From DAOOOU01 sp964435635 (GTDB taxonomy: Bacteria > Bacillota_I > Bacilli_A > RF39 > UBA660), in NCBI GenBank assembly GCA_964435635.1, contig CAYSZU010000005.1:1-39036 (forward strand): DNA of 39,036 nt, written 5' to 3'. Each line of letters starts with the position of its first letter. The first letter of the stretch is position 1. Shown here in pieces: positions 25,261-33,665 of the stretch. Below the pieces are notes generated by a model that saw only the letters and a program-made list of their open reading frames with translations, did not search any database and had not been told where the DNA came from. The position numbers and the translations under genes are program-made.

Positions 25261-26121
25261 TCACCTTTTCACAAATTTTAATATAGCTTCAGCCACTCCA
25301 GAATTATTATTATCTTTTTTTGTAATATAGCTTGCCAAATCCTTAATTTCTTGAGAACCATTTGACATACACACAGAATTTTTAAAAGTTTTTATCATTT
25401 CAATATCATTTCTTCCGTCACCAATAACTAAAACGCTATCACTGGGTATACCTAATATACTAATTAATTCATTTAGCCCGGAAGCTTTTGTAGCATTACT
25501 AGAACCAATTTCAATATAATTAATAACTTTATTTAAAATCGTTTCGTTTAAATTCGGATAATACTCTGTAATAAATAAACCATGTTTGTTTAGTATTTCT
25601 TGCAATAAATTGATTGTATTACTTAAATCATCGGTTGATACTATTACTATTTTTGTAATATTTTGATTTGATTTTATATAGTTTTCTAAATCAGCAATAA
25701 TATAACAACTACTTTTTAAATTATCTGGGTATTGTTTGTTCAAAATGTGATGTTTTAAAGCAAAATACTCTAATCTGTCAGAAACTTCGCAAAATTCTTG
25801 ATTTAAATGAATATATAAATCATTCTCTTGACAAAATTTGTAAATATCCAAGACAGCATGGGTTGAAATCAGTCCGCTTTTAATTTTTTTCAAATTATTT
25901 ATATCTAAAATATGGTTCCCATTACTAAATATACCATAATCACAATTGATTAAATGACTTATATATTTTGTAGAAGAATACTCTCTGGCTGTTGCTAACG
26001 CAAGTTTCATTCCTTGATCCTTAACATAACTAAGTGCACGAATATTTTCTTCGCTAATTGTATTGTTATCACTAAGTAATGTTCCACCTATATCCATTGC
26101 TATTATTTTTATGTTTGCCAT
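25261..26121 (-). CDS. HAD superfamily Cof-type protein lacking the second motif-I Asp
   Basis: A 286-residue Cof/YbiV-type HAD protein, with the alpha/beta core split by a cap domain (about 85-195). Motif II is IVSTDD, motif III ATKASGL, and motif IV GDGRNDIEM is intact. Motif I, however, reads MDIGGT where phosphatases have DxDGT: the nucleophile Asp is kept but the general acid/base Asp is Gly. That should cripple ordinary phosphatase turnover. It may bind sugar phosphates, act by another chemistry, or have lost activity. It is the first gene of the operon, with AGGTGA before the ATG and a LysR-type site upstream. Confidence 0.8.
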   Translation of the reverse strand: MANIKIIAMDIGGTLLSDNNTISEENIRALSYVKDQGMKLALATAREYSSTKYISHLINCDYGIFSNGNHILDINNLKKIKSGLISTHAVLDIYKFCQENDLYIHLNQEFCEVSDRLEYFALKHHILNKQYPDNLKSSCYIIADLENYIKSNQNITKIVIVSTDDLSNTINLLQEILNKHGLFITEYYPNLNETILNKVINYIEIGSSNATKASGLNELISILGIPSDSVLVIGDGRNDIEMIKTFKNSVCMSNGSQEIKDLASYITKKDNNNSGVAEAILKFVKR

Positions 26122-26130
26122 TTTTTCACC

Positions 26131-26202
26131 TAGTTAGATTATAGCACGTCTCCGTTATAACTGTTTATACATTTTAATTAGCGCGCCATAACTTTAAGTT
26201 AT
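26131..26202 (-). promoter_or_regulatory. LysR-type regulated promoter of the island operon
   Basis: The minus strand has an extended -10 TGCTATAAT (TATAAT at 26138-26143) without a good -35 box, as expected for an activator-dependent promoter. A perfect 15-base palindrome (26188-26202) of the LysR T-N11-A form lies with its centre about 64 bases upstream of the likely start (near 26131), the classic LysR recognition position. The LysR gene ends 19 bases further upstream. Confidence 0.7.
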
Positions 26203-26220
26203 ACATCAAAATGAGAAAAA

Positions 26221-27084
26221 TCACTTCATGATATAATTGTTTATAAAGTGATTTGATAAGTTAGTTAGATACTCTTCTATATAAATTAGGTTTAATTCCA
26301 AATCGGGCAGTTTATAGTCTATCTCAAATTCAAATAATTCTTCTTTTTCCAATTCTTCTTCTACTGACCTTTTTACAACATAACCTGTACCTATTCCCTT
26401 TTTAACAGCGTTGATTATTAAATCAGTTGTTTCTACCTCTAATATCACCGAGAGTTTTATATCGTGTTCCTTTAACCCTTTTTCAAGATTTCTTCTTATG
26501 GAACTTCTCTCATATGGCATTATATAATTTAATTTCTCAAACCGTATCCTATTAACCCTTGATGATACTATAAAGCATGTTTCAAATGATAGTAGTGGTT
26601 TAATTACCACATTACTATTTTCGGATTTAATTGGGGAACTATCTATTACAAAATCTATTTTATGCTGTTGCAAATATTCTAATAACTGTGATGTTGATCC
26701 GTTTATTATTCTTACAAATATATTAGGATACTCTTCTTGAAGTTTCTCGATGTATTCAAGAAGATAGAACGAGGCAATATGTGCAGGAGCCCCAATTATT
26801 AGTGTTCCGCTTTCTATATTCTTACTATCCTTAATCATCTTTTCTCCAGCCAGTAAATAATTATAAGATTTTTCAATGTATTCTATTAGTTTTTTACCAT
26901 CATTCGTTAAAGATAATCCCGTATTATCTCTATAGAACAATTTTGTTCCTAAAGCTTCTTCTAAATTCTTAATTTGCTTGCTCACTGCGGGTTGAGAAAC
27001 ACAAAGTTTTTCTGAAGCCTCGATAAAACTATTACATTTCGACGTAATATAAAAGACTTTATATAGATTCAAATTAATATCCAT
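26221..27084 (-). CDS. LysR-family transcriptional regulator
   Basis: A 287-residue LysR protein. The N-terminal winged helix (1-65) has the family pattern LNLYKVFYITSKCNSFIEASEKLCVSQPAVSKQIKNLE, followed by the linker helix and a periplasmic-binding-like effector domain (about 90-287) with TLIIGAPAHIASFYLL. I start at the ATG of MDINLN (27084), with AGGGGGG seven bases upstream, not at the TTG 18 bases earlier. It lies directly upstream of the Cof-DAHPS operon in the same direction and almost certainly controls it through the palindrome at 26188-26202. The effector is unknown. Confidence 0.92.
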   Translation of the reverse strand: MDINLNLYKVFYITSKCNSFIEASEKLCVSQPAVSKQIKNLEEALGTKLFYRDNTGLSLTNDGKKLIEYIEKSYNYLLAGEKMIKDSKNIESGTLIIGAPAHIASFYLLEYIEKLQEEYPNIFVRIINGSTSQLLEYLQQHKIDFVIDSSPIKSENSNVVIKPLLSFETCFIVSSRVNRIRFEKLNYIMPYERSSIRRNLEKGLKEHDIKLSVILEVETTDLIINAVKKGIGTGYVVKRSVEEELEKEELFEFEIDYKLPDLELNLIYIEEYLTNLSNHFINNYIMK

Positions 27085-27330
27085 AAAATCCCCCCTAATC
27101 AAAAGTTATTATATTATATCTCATTTTAACCAAAATTACTATACTTCAGAAAAATACAATAACAACGCCAATTTTTAATCTAATAGCATTAGAATCATTA
27201 CTAAATAATTAACTTGTTTGCCATACACAATTAAGTCTCTAAGAACAATTAAAATATATTGGTTATTTATGCATAGTCATTTAAAAACTACTATTGTATT
27301 TTTTTAAACTTCCATTAATAGAAATTAAAA
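27085..27330. other. Non-coding stretch between LysR and tRNA-Arg
   Basis: About 246 very AT-rich bases. The minus strand has TATAAT-like boxes shortly before the LysR start (near 27108-27118), presumably its promoter. No open frame, strong hairpin or copy of the tRNA end was seen in the rest. Confidence 0.5.
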
Positions 27331-27407
27331 TGGCGTCCTCGATTGGAATCGAACCAACGACCTATCCCTTAGGAGGGGATCGCTCTATCCTACTGAGCTA
27401 CGAGGAC
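27331..27407 (-). tRNA. tRNA-Arg (anticodon CCT)
   Basis: All four arms fold: acceptor GTCCTCG with CGAGGAC, D-arm GCTC/GAGC, anticodon stem ATCCC/GGGAT with loop CTCCTAA (anticodon CCT, reads AGG), T-arm GTTGG/CCAAT with loop TTCGATT; CCA is encoded. Its promoter is TTGTTT (27450-27455), 16 bases, TATAAT (27428-27433). Confidence 0.95.
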
Positions 27408-27427
27408 ATCAACAAATATACTTTTTT

Positions 27428-27455
27428 ATTATAACACAAAAACAGGTTTAAACAA
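27428..27455 (-). promoter_or_regulatory. tRNA-Arg promoter
   Basis: Minus strand TTGTTT, 16-base spacer, TATAAT with extended TG. Confidence 0.65.
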
Positions 27456-27470
27456 TAACTGCTCATAAAT

Positions 27471-27501
27471 AAAAAGAATTAATCATTAATGACTAATTCT
27501 T
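27471..27501 (-). terminator. Terminator of the essC-yukD operon
   Basis: Minus strand 12-base-pair stem with one G-T pair (27474-27485 with 27490-27501), TTAA loop, then TTTTTATTT. Confidence 0.85.
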
Positions 27502-27528
27502 AATTAATAAACCTCATATATCAAATCT

Positions 27529-27780
27529 TTATACTAAAATTATTCTTGCCCCGTTCATTATTTTACAATCTTTAACTGTAGCATTTAAATCATAAATTAA
27601 TCCTGAAGTTGCTTCGATTAAAGATAACTTATTTGACATTGGATAATAACCGTCACTCATCTCATTAATTGCTTTATTTAGCAAATAAATGAGATCGATA
27701 ATTTTTTTATTAACGGGAATTAAAACATCATAACTTTTTTCCATTACTGGAACAACAAGTTCAATATTAACTTTATTCAT
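27529..27780 (-). CDS. EsaB/YukD-like ubiquitin-fold protein of type VII secretion
   Basis: An 83-residue ubiquitin-like protein. VNIELVVPVMEKSYDVLIPVNKKIIDLIYLLNKAI gives the first beta strands and helix of the fold, and the end (CKIMNGARIILV) matches the terminal strand of YukD. It has no C-terminal Gly-Gly, so it is not a conjugated modifier. In Firmicute T7SSb systems EsaB/YukD is a small cytoplasmic partner of the EssC machinery. It lies nine bases after essC, with a good ribosome site, and ends before a strong terminator. Order (essC first) is reversed compared with the usual locus. Confidence 0.75.
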   Translation of the reverse strand: MNKVNIELVVPVMEKSYDVLIPVNKKIIDLIYLLNKAINEMSDGYYPMSNKLSLIEATSGLIYDLNATVKDCKIMNGARIILV

Positions 27781-27789
27781 AGTTCCTCC

Positions 27790-30700
27790 TTATAAAACAT
27801 CGAAGTTTTCATCTAATGATTCCTCATATGATTCTAATAGTTTAATTAGGGTTGGCACACCTTTAACAATACTATAACCAAAGCGATCAGATATTTCTTC
27901 ATATAAAGCTGGAGATTGTTTCGTAATCTTAATTGAGAATTGATCAGCCACTCCATTACCAATCCAAATCCCATTATTAGAATTAATTACTGCTTGATAC
28001 CATGAATCAGTTTCATAATTTCTAATATTATCCATACTATCAACTAAAATGAAAGTAAATAATTCAGTGGCTTTTGCGTTTTCGAATAACTGTTCAAAAA
28101 GTATTATACTATCACTTGTAAGTTTGCTTTTTAAAGCATTTACGCCAAATAACATAACTACTGCTCGACCTAAGCTCTTGGTTGGTGAATCGCTATTATT
28201 AATCACCTCTAACGCTTTGGTCATATTAGCACTTATTTTTGCAATTGCTTCATCAAAATTACTATTAAAGATCCCACAATGTTTAAGAGGATTAACAAGT
28301 AATTCTTCCGCATCAATTATTATAACCTTAGTATTACTTAATAAAGATATTTCATAAGATAAAGCTTCGACAAACTTAATAGTTGAATCTACACTTTGGG
28401 CCCCAATAATAACTCCTGGTTCAGCAAAATTATGAGTCTTGATTTCTAATAATTCTTTTTCGACCCCAATTGGCACATTTTTCAGATCAATTAATTGATT
28501 CTTAACAAACTCATAAGTAACTTTTTCTGGCAAAATAGGTACCTTAGGAGCAAAACTCTTAGCGCTTTTAGCTAAATCATTACTAGTTTTTATAATATGG
28601 TCAGCTAAATTATCTTTTTCGCAAGGATATGCTGTTTGAAACTCATGTACTGCACCAACATTTATTAAACCACGACCAACATATTTTGCTGGTAAGACAG
28701 TTCCAACATTACCAACAACTGAAGTATAATCATATTTGTCATTTAATTGTAAAGCAATATTCTGCTTAAAGTTTTGGGCTAATTTATATCTAACATTACT
28801 AATGCCACTAGCCGTTAGAATGAAAACTATCCCATATTTTGAAGAATCTCTTGTTAACTGTATGATTGGTTCTTCATAATCAGGGTATAATTCTAAGAAT
28901 ACTTCGACTTGATTAATAGCCACAATAATCGTCGGTACTTTTTGACCACTATTCTTACAATAAGATATATATTCGCCACCATGCTCTTGGAATAATTTCT
29001 TTCGGCGATTAACTTCCGCCGTAATAAATTTCAATAAGCTACTTATCTTTTCATCTTCCCCCGAAAGAATTACATCGCCCATATGAGGAGCTTTTTGGAA
29101 ATTTTTTAAAGTTTCTGCCCCCATATCAATCGCATAAACATTTAATTCTTCAACTGAATGCTCACTAATTGCCGAATAGATTATTGTCCTTAATAATAAG
29201 TCCTTACCACTACCAACAATTCCATATATTAAAGTATTACCATCTTTTGTTAGTGGTAAAGTTAATACATTTTGAATTTGCGCTGATGGAACATCGTATT
29301 CACCAATGATTGGATTAATATTATACGGTTGAGGCTCATAATTATACTTAGCTTTTAAATCAGCTAAATAAATATACTCAGGGATTTTTTCAAGCCATAG
29401 TTTTTTAACTGTTGCGTTTTCTTTTTGCGCAATCGCAATCAAATATTTTAAGATATTAGTTAATTCTTCCCCTTTGGCTTCACCATAAGCAGATTTTTTA
29501 CTGCTCTCAACTGTTTTTATTGGAAAACCTAAGTTATCAATAAAGTTGATTGAAGTATCAATTTTTTTCTTCCTTTTTTCCATTTCATAATATGGGGCGC
29601 CACACCAAGCAGATTGGCCTAAAGCAAAATACTCATTATAACCAACTTGTAAATAGAAACGACCAGTTTCTTTAATATTAGCCGCATCACCAACTCTAAT
29701 CATATCCATACTATCGTTTTTATCTTGAACCTTTAAACAAACTCGAAATTTACTGTTACTCCAAATCTGATCATCAACAACTCCTGATGGTTTTTGGGTA
29801 GCTAAAACTAAATGAACCCCTAAACTACGACCGATTCTAGCCGTGCTTATTAATTGATCCATAAACTCGGGTTGTTGTACTTTTAACTCCGCAAATTCAT
29901 CACTGATAATAAATAAATGAGAAATTGGCTCTTTAACAGTTCCCTCACGGTATAATTTTTGATATTTATATATGTCAACAGTGCTCTCTGATAACATGTC
30001 ACGAGCTTCATTAAATGCCCTTTGTCTTCTTTTTAATTCGCTTTCTAAAGAAGCTAAACTACGATTAATATCATTGATATCAAGATTAGTAATTGTCCCC
30101 GCTAAATGAGGCAATTTAATCCCGGTCTCTTTATTCTCAAAAGCCCCAGCTAAACCGCCACCTTTATAATCAATTAAGACAAAATTAACTTCATTAGGAT
30201 GATAATTAGCTGCCATTGATAAAATATAAGTAATAATGAATTCACTCTTACCTGAACCAGTCATTCCGGCAATTAAGCCGTGTGGACCATGTGATTTTTC
30301 ATGTAAATCAAGTTTGAACAATTCACCATTTTCATTTACTCCTACTGGGGCTTGTAAAGAAGTTGTTGGATCATTACTTTTCCATAGATTAAATGAGTTT
30401 AATTGTTCAACGTTACCAATGTTATACATTTCTAAAAAAGATAAACTACGTGGTAAAACATATTTTCCGGCTGCTAAATCAATCGGAATATTTGAAACTA
30501 CCTTAAAACAAGGATCTAAATAAAAGGTTGGGAAATCAGGAACAAATGAATATTTTTTATTAGATATTAATTCGTTTTCAAATATTCCACCTGAACTACG
30601 ATCAACATTAATAAACGTTGAGCATTCGTTTGGTAATAAGTTTAATTTAGAAGTATTAATTATTAAACTAAAACCATAATTAATTGTTGTTTTTAGTAAA

Positions 30701-32415
30701 TCGCTAACAATTCCAACACCTCTAATGGCGGCAATATCATCGATAAAAACAACATAATATGGCATAAAACTCTTATAATCGCCTTCATCTTTCTCTATTT
30801 CCCGGCGACTACGTAATTCTTCTTCCAAAACAGTTGATATTTGACTTATCTCATCAGTATTTGTTCCGAAATATCTAATATTCTTTCCATTATCCCAACA
30901 AAAAGGGGTGTTTTTAATTTTTTCCCAATCTCGTTTATTACTATCGTTAGTAAAAATAACAATCTTTAGATTATCATAACTATGATAAGTAATCATTTGT
31001 AAAATTAGGCCATCAATAAATAATTTAGTAATCGGATAATTACCGATAACCGCACTAATATTCTTTTGGGCAAAATTAATTGTGATTGGCACGTTTTCCA
31101 TGTCGCGCGTTTCCTCAACTAATTTCATTGCCATATCTCTTAGATTATCTTCATCCATTGTAAAACGCTTTTCAGGGGCTTTTAATTCAATCCAAGGAGC
31201 ACAATTACCAATTCCTAATCTAAGATCAAGAAAATCGCTATGTTCAATTTTTCTTTCCCATAAGTTTCTAGTCTTATAAAGAACAGTATTAGCACAATCT
31301 TTAAGAGGTACATTATTATCGATTAAAATTTGTTTTTGTTTTCTTATTTCAAGATTAACCGTTTCTCTTAAATTTTCAATATATAAACCATATTTTTCTT
31401 GCCGTTTTTTTTCACGGGCAATTTTCTGTTTCTTAGTAAAGCGCTGCGTCATAACAGGAATTACCATCATTCCTACTAGCATTGAAAAAACAACTAGTAA
31501 CGAAGGTAAGGCCTCAGCCATACTCTGTTCCCCACTAATAACTTTTAATAAAGCATAAATTCCTGTTACCATTGAAGAAATAGCCATTACAAACATCGTT
31601 CCTAAAGTATAAATAATTGGCATCTCTTCGACTTTTTCTTTGCTTGGCGGTTCATCAAGTTGAAACACCTTAGGTTCAATCCCTAATTTAAATCTTGGTG
31701 GTCTTAAAAAATAATCTTCTTTGGCAAAAACTTCTACTAAAGTATCACTATCTTCTTCAAGTGGCTTATATTCAACACTAGTAATTTCTTTTTCCATAAA
31801 GAATGTATGGTCAATTTTAACTAATCCCCCTGGATTATTTACTAATAAAATGTTGCCAAAAATAGCTAGTTTTAAACCTTTGAAAAAAACAATATCACCA
31901 TTTGCTAAATGGGAACTTTTTACCCGATAATTATTAACGTATAAAGGGACAATATCATAAAGATTAGTAATTGTCCAAATGTTATTTTCACATTTAATTT
32001 GAAATTGATTATTAGCAACTTCAGGATCGTTAAAAGTAATATTGTTTTTAACGCTATTTTCAGGAGCTGGTTTTAAGTCGTTACCAACACTAATAACACA
32101 CTTTTCTTTTTCTCTAATTAGCATTTGCGTAAAAGTCGGATCATAGGCTGGGCAACAATAAATAAGCCAAGTTTGGTTAGTAACTTGATTTTTAATGGCA
32201 TAAAAACTATTTTCAGTTAAAACAACTTCATCAACATTAACATTACTATTAACTATTTTAACTTCCGAATTACTTCTTAAAACCCAAGTTTGATCGCGGC
32301 CTAAAATATTAACGAGATTGTTATTTGCTGCATCAGTAACCCAATAATTACCAAACATTGTACTTGGTAAAATTAACGATTGAATTTTGTTATAATCAAT
32401 TAGCGTTACTTTCAT
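27790..32415 (-). CDS. essC: EssC, FtsK/SpoIIIE-type ATPase of type VII secretion (T7SSb)
   Basis: A 1541-residue membrane ATPase that powers export of WXG100-class proteins in Firmicutes. Two N-terminal FHA-like domains (about 1-200, the second with LYVNNYRVKSSHLANGDIVFFKGLK) are followed by a pair of transmembrane helices (about 270-325), then three FtsK-like ATPase domains: D1 with intact Walker A GMTGSGKSEF (near 715) and Walker B FIISDEFAELK, D2 with GIVGSGKDLL (near 1066), and D3 with a degenerate loop IIGAQSVDSTI (near 1338). I start at the ATG at 32415, because AGGAG lies eight bases upstream; a GTG three codons earlier overlaps it. No EsxA, EssA, EssB or EsaA gene is next to it. Confidence 0.95.
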   Translation of the reverse strand: MKVTLIDYNKIQSLILPSTMFGNYWVTDAANNNLVNILGRDQTWVLRSNSEVKIVNSNVNVDEVVLTENSFYAIKNQVTNQTWLIYCCPAYDPTFTQMLIREKEKCVISVGNDLKPAPENSVKNNITFNDPEVANNQFQIKCENNIWTITNLYDIVPLYVNNYRVKSSHLANGDIVFFKGLKLAIFGNILLVNNPGGLVKIDHTFFMEKEITSVEYKPLEEDSDTLVEVFAKEDYFLRPPRFKLGIEPKVFQLDEPPSKEKVEEMPIIYTLGTMFVMAISSMVTGIYALLKVISGEQSMAEALPSLLVVFSMLVGMMVIPVMTQRFTKKQKIAREKKRQEKYGLYIENLRETVNLEIRKQKQILIDNNVPLKDCANTVLYKTRNLWERKIEHSDFLDLRLGIGNCAPWIELKAPEKRFTMDEDNLRDMAMKLVEETRDMENVPITINFAQKNISAVIGNYPITKLFIDGLILQMITYHSYDNLKIVIFTNDSNKRDWEKIKNTPFCWDNGKNIRYFGTNTDEISQISTVLEEELRSRREIEKDEGDYKSFMPYYVVFIDDIAAIRGVGIVSDLLKTTINYGFSLIINTSKLNLLPNECSTFINVDRSSGGIFENELISNKKYSFVPDFPTFYLDPCFKVVSNIPIDLAAGKYVLPRSLSFLEMYNIGNVEQLNSFNLWKSNDPTTSLQAPVGVNENGELFKLDLHEKSHGPHGLIAGMTGSGKSEFIITYILSMAANYHPNEVNFVLIDYKGGGLAGAFENKETGIKLPHLAGTITNLDINDINRSLASLESELKRRQRAFNEARDMLSESTVDIYKYQKLYREGTVKEPISHLFIISDEFAELKVQQPEFMDQLISTARIGRSLGVHLVLATQKPSGVVDDQIWSNSKFRVCLKVQDKNDSMDMIRVGDAANIKETGRFYLQVGYNEYFALGQSAWCGAPYYEMEKRKKKIDTSINFIDNLGFPIKTVESSKKSAYGEAKGEELTNILKYLIAIAQKENATVKKLWLEKIPEYIYLADLKAKYNYEPQPYNINPIIGEYDVPSAQIQNVLTLPLTKDGNTLIYGIVGSGKDLLLRTIIYSAISEHSVEELNVYAIDMGAETLKNFQKAPHMGDVILSGEDEKISSLLKFITAEVNRRKKLFQEHGGEYISYCKNSGQKVPTIIVAINQVEVFLELYPDYEEPIIQLTRDSSKYGIVFILTASGISNVRYKLAQNFKQNIALQLNDKYDYTSVVGNVGTVLPAKYVGRGLINVGAVHEFQTAYPCEKDNLADHIIKTSNDLAKSAKSFAPKVPILPEKVTYEFVKNQLIDLKNVPIGVEKELLEIKTHNFAEPGVIIGAQSVDSTIKFVEALSYEISLLSNTKVIIIDAEELLVNPLKHCGIFNSNFDEAIAKISANMTKALEVINNSDSPTKSLGRAVVMLFGVNALKSKLTSDSIILFEQLFENAKATELFTFILVDSMDNIRNYETDSWYQAVINSNNGIWIGNGVADQFSIKITKQSPALYEEISDRFGYSIVKGVPTLIKLLESYEESLDENFDVL

Positions 32416-32440
32416 AAGATACACTCCTGTACTATATAGA

Positions 32441-32469
32441 ATTATAACTTATTTTACTATATTGTACAA
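32441..32469 (-). promoter_or_regulatory. essC promoter
   Basis: TATAAT (32441-32446) on the minus strand with a weak TTGTAC (32464-32469) 17 bases away. Confidence 0.45.
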
Positions 32470-32483
32470 CCAAAAAAGCAAAA

Positions 32484-32508
32484 AAAAATAAGGCATTGCC
32501 TTATTTTT
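32484..32508. terminator. Terminator of the HD-domain gene
   Basis: An 11-base-pair stem with a 3-base loop (32484-32508) and T-runs on both sides. The minus-strand stop codon (32501-32503) lies in the stem. Confidence 0.8.
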
Positions 32509-33001
32509 GAATTGTTATAATATTAAACAGGAAGAGAACCCAAATGCTAAGTACCATACTAAACTTAAAACGATATAATTCATAAGAAGCAACTGCTTTA
32601 TCAGCTGAAGATACAACCCAGCTTTCTTTGTACTTAGGTAATTCTCCACGCAGTGGAAACATATGCGATTTAATAATGTTTTCAGCTACTGGACTAAGCT
32701 CATAGAACTTTTTCGCATTATTAACTGCTAACAAAGGATGATCATGCATTTTTCGCTTTTTATTATTTAAACCAAATTCATCATTTGTATAAAAATCATG
32801 TAATAAAGCAGCTCTTGTTGTTTCAACAAAATTACTCATTTTAAAAAGTTTTGCAATTCGAAAGGTAGTCTTGGCAACTCGCAGGGAATGGCCATATCTT
32901 GTAATTCCATGATGGAGTTCATTATCTAATTTTTTAAATTCATTATTATTTAAAATGTCACCAACGATATTATTAAATTCGTTTTCTTTAACACTTGTCA
33001 T
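32501..33001 (-). CDS. HD-domain phosphohydrolase-like protein
   Basis: A 166-residue protein with an HD fold: H-x-R-x-A-x in RYGHSLRVAKTTFRIA, the HD doublet in ALLHDFYTNDE, then HDHPLLAV and a later H in IIKSHMFPL, ending with ADK before a short helix. Such enzymes hydrolyse phosphate esters using metals; the substrate is unknown. The start at 33001 is favoured, because AGAGGTGAA lies eight bases upstream; an upstream ATG at 33058 would add 19 residues without support. The last 20 residues are strongly hydrophobic (a possible membrane anchor). It follows the NlpC/P60 gene by about 75 bases. Confidence 0.8.
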   Translation of the reverse strand: MTSVKENEFNNIVGDILNNNEFKKLDNELHHGITRYGHSLRVAKTTFRIAKLFKMSNFVETTRAALLHDFYTNDEFGLNNKKRKMHDHPLLAVNNAKKFYELSPVAENIIKSHMFPLRGELPKYKESWVVSSADKAVASYELYRFKFSMVLSIWVLFLFNIITIQK

Positions 33002-33075
33002 TCTTATTCTTTCACCTCTGGATTGATAAACTATATCATAAATTTTGTTATTTGTCAAAATCCTATTCTCAATAT

Positions 33076-33639
33076 CTATTTTAAACCTTTTTCCAAAGGA
33101 TGGCTGATATTTTTAAAATCAGGGTGTAAAGTAAGTGTTTTGACAGCTGAATCATCAGCTAAAATATCCTTATGACCAACAAATTTACTTAACCAATAGC
33201 TATTTTCATCTAAATTGCTAAGAGAAACACAATTATCTTTACGAGTCGCATGAATTATCTTTCTGGCGCCAAGATAAAGGCCACAATGACCAGGATAATA
33301 GTTATCAGCGGTTGGTTCAGTGGCTTTTAAAGACTGACGATGAAAGAATAATAATTCCCCCGCCATCATTTGATCAACAATTGCTAATTTATTTAACGAA
33401 TTCTCTTCAATTTGCTTAAGTTTTCCATATTTACTAGTCATTTGTCTTGTTGTTGTACTCTTACCAATTCCTTCTTCATTAATATCAATCCCTAGGATGG
33501 TATTATAAATGTACCAGGTTAAACCAGCACAGTCAAAAGTTTGAGGACCATTTGTTCCCCAAACATATTCTTTATTTAGTTGTAATAGGGCTAATTTGAT
33601 TACTTTTAGCCTTAATTCTTCGCTTGTGTTGAATACAAT
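33076..33639 (-). CDS. NlpC/P60-family cysteine peptidase with unusual or missing start codon
   Basis: The frame from about 33639 to 33076 encodes a nearly complete NlpC/P60 domain: YVWGTNGPQTFDCAGL holds the catalytic Cys, GHCGLYLG the His, and IIHATR the third residue. There is no signal peptide, so it may act in the cytoplasm or be exported by another route. No ATG, GTG or TTG exists in frame between the upstream stop (33652-33654) and the catalytic Cys; the first ATG (33441) lies after it and would exclude it. The best-placed candidate is an ATT at 33637-33639, one base after GAGGG, or the gene has lost its start. It ends with TAG. Confidence 0.6.
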   Translation of the reverse strand: MVFNTSEELRLKVIKLALLQLNKEYVWGTNGPQTFDCAGLTWYIYNTILGIDINEEGIGKSTTTRQMTSKYGKLKQIEENSLNKLAIVDQMMAGELLFFHRQSLKATEPTADNYYPGHCGLYLGARKIIHATRKDNCVSLSNLDENSYWLSKFVGHKDILADDSAVKTLTLHPDFKNISHPLEKGLK

Positions 33640-33665
33640 GCCCTCTTTTCCCTATTTTAGATTAT

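Larger units (their letters stand above)
15687..27330. other. Putative accessory island
   Basis: Between the LRR gene and tRNA-Arg the gene content changes from core functions to specialised metabolism: a LysR-controlled eight-gene operon, truncated genes meeting at deletion joints, and an attenuator-like leader. The left edge is a 3'-truncated GNAT gene abutting the LRR gene; the right edge lies near tRNA-Arg(CCT), a common insertion place. I see no integrase, transposase or direct repeat of the tRNA end, so transfer is inferred only from context. Confidence 0.5.

Noticed and set aside
27331..27407. tRNA(CCT) as sign of AGG recoding to Met, known in some uncultured Bacilli
   Set aside because: The tRNA body looks like an arginine tRNA, and the few AGG codons I read gave no alignment evidence for Met. 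Codon-level alignments across the genome would be needed.
15687..27407. Direct repeats (att sites) flanking the island
   Set aside because: No copy of the tRNA-Arg 3' end was seen near 15.7 kb or elsewhere in the island by eye.
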